NCBI GenBank assembly: GCA_038321615.1
Contig: JBBQFC010000096.1
Location: forward strand, 1-7,273
DNA from: JBBQFC01 sp038321615
Lineage (GTDB): Bacteria; Bacteroidota; Bacteroidia; Flavobacteriales_D; Cryomorphaceae
DNA: 7,273 nt
Direction of reading: 5' to 3'
The notes under the pieces: generated by a model
Told to the model about the DNA's origin: nothing
Seen by the model: the letters and a program-made list of their open reading frames with translations, nothing else
Databases searched by the model: none
In this document: positions 6,623 through 7,273 of the stretch, piece after piece
Position numbering within the stretch: position 1 is the first letter of the stretch
Layout of the letters: each line of letters starts with the position of its first letter
Made by a program: the position numbers and the translations under genes

Positions 6623-6644
6623 GGCGAATTTAGCCTAATTCGCC
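6623..6644. repeat. Perfect 8-base inverted repeat just upstream of the phosphatase GTG start
   Basis: GGCGAATT at 6623-6630 and AATTCGCC at 6637-6644 are perfect inverted arms around a six-base spacer, TAGCCT. On the transcribed minus strand the hairpin ends two bases before the GTG start, so it could mask translation initiation or act as an operator. It also overlaps TAAATTCG (6632-6625), one mismatch from the TAnnTTTG -7 box and spaced four bases from the start, as seen for the DHH gene. No T-run follows, so it is not a classical terminator. One such repeat is about what chance would give in this window. Confidence 0.35.
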
Positions 6645-6658
6645 GTCAAACGCGCGCG

Positions 6659-7273
6659 CTACTGTCCTGTTATTTGACCCTGCGGGTACTTTATGCTATA
6701 GCTGAATTTCACTTTTTCCGTTGTCCCGGCTTCTAAGCGGCGCGTCCAGGTAAGAAAACCCTTGTCTTTTTCGAGTTCGGCGTCTCCATGTCCGAGTTGC
6801 TCCACTTCAATAGATTTCAACTCCGAAAGGGGATATTGGTCCCGTATTTCGACCATGATCGGTAAAGCCTTGTTGTTGCGCACAGTCAATTCCCAGCCCA
6901 CGGTCTGCTTGATGTTCGAGCCGAGTATCTTCTTATCGTTGATGGTTTTGTCGGCAATGCGCTGGCTAATAATAGATGCGTCCCTTCCGAGCGAAACTTC
7001 GAGCGTATCGGTGGTTTGGTCGGAGTCGATGTAGGCGTCGCCGGTATAGGTGCCTTGATAATAAATGCTCGAAGGGCCGCTCAGTAGTTGCAGCTCCGAC
7101 CATTTGGGCAGGCGAGCTACTAAGAATACATCCTTGTCGAGCTTCGGGGTAGCGAGGTAAACATATTCCGCATTAATCGACTCTTTCTTGATGGAAATGA
7201 GCTGATCCTTGCCGTCAGATGGAATGGTGACGGCCTGATCGACGATAAAGGAAATGGCGGTGGAGGTGAGGGC
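6659..7273 (-). CDS. DUF4139 domain-containing protein (MuiA-like), C-terminal part, cut by the window edge
   Basis: The frame is open without a stop from the window end at 7273 to TAG at 6661-6659, giving 204 C-terminal residues of a protein that starts outside the window. Visible DUF4139 landmarks are AEYVYLATPKLDKDVFLVAR, GPSSIYYQGTYTGDAYIDSD, DTLEVSLGRDASIISQRIAD, GWELTVRNNKALPIMVEIRD followed at once by QYPLSELKSIEV, then GFLTWTRRLEAGTTEKVKFSYSIKYPQG at the end. The family is named after a mucoidy inhibitor (MuiA); members are usually exported with an N-terminal DUF4140 region, and their biochemical function is not established. A GTG at 6901 is not the real start because strong family similarity continues well upstream of it. 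It ends 38 bases before the phosphatase gene and may share a transcript with it. No lesion is seen. Confidence 0.85.
   Translation of the reverse strand, partial: ALTSTAISFIVDQAVTIPSDGKDQLISIKKESINAEYVYLATPKLDKDVFLVARLPKWSELQLLSGPSSIYYQGTYTGDAYIDSDQTTDTLEVSLGRDASIISQRIADKTINDKKILGSNIKQTVGWELTVRNNKALPIMVEIRDQYPLSELKSIEVEQLGHGDAELEKDKGFLTWTRRLEAGTTEKVKFSYSIKYPQGQITGQ

Noticed and set aside
1..7273. CRISPR array, insertion sequence, prophage or defence system
   Set aside because: No direct repeat series, transposase, integrase, terminal inverted repeats or defence domain was seen on either strand.

Overview
The window looks like a chromosomal segment of a member of the Bacteroidota, probably a marine flavobacterial or Cryomorphaceae-like lineage. 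This rests on a type IX secretion (T9SS) C-terminal tail, DUF1800/DUF1501 partner genes, GldI-like FKBP lipoproteins behind a DHH phosphoesterase, and a TAnnTTTG-type promoter box. No mobile element, CRISPR array, tRNA or rRNA gene was seen.

Layout. Positions 1-349 are AT-rich and hold no gene I can support. Positions 350-2451 (minus strand) hold a decayed secretion operon, in transcription order: a DUF1800 gene, a DUF1501 gene and a discoidin-like T9SS cargo gene. The DUF1800 gene has two single-base frameshifts and an in-frame TAA. It runs directly into the C-terminal part of the DUF1501 gene, so its own second half and the first half of DUF1501 are missing. The DUF1501 remnant carries another frame-changing gap. 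The cargo gene is shifted by one base just before the end of its sorting tail. From about 2452 to 2579 is a divergent intergenic region.

Positions 2580-4879 (plus strand) form a compact, intact operon: an NrnA-type DHH/DHHA1 phosphoesterase, a GldI-like FKBP lipoprotein and a second, larger FKBP lipoprotein. Each gene overlaps the next. A TAACTTTG box ends four bases before the first ATG, which suggests leaderless transcription. A DinB-like gene follows (4912-5442) and is interrupted by an in-frame TAA.

Positions 5465-7273 (minus strand) carry three genes: the C-terminal part of a DUF4139 protein cut by the window edge, a low-molecular-weight protein tyrosine phosphatase, and an RsmI/YraL-type tetrapyrrole-methylase-fold methyltransferase. 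The last two overlap by 8 bases.

The contrast is the main story. Five complete genes plus the DUF4139 fragment (about 4.4 kb in all) show no lesion, while the roughly 2.1 kb secretion operon carries at least six. This argues for real, local gene decay rather than uniformly poor sequence, although only reads or a relative's genome can settle it. I found no convincing new biological system.
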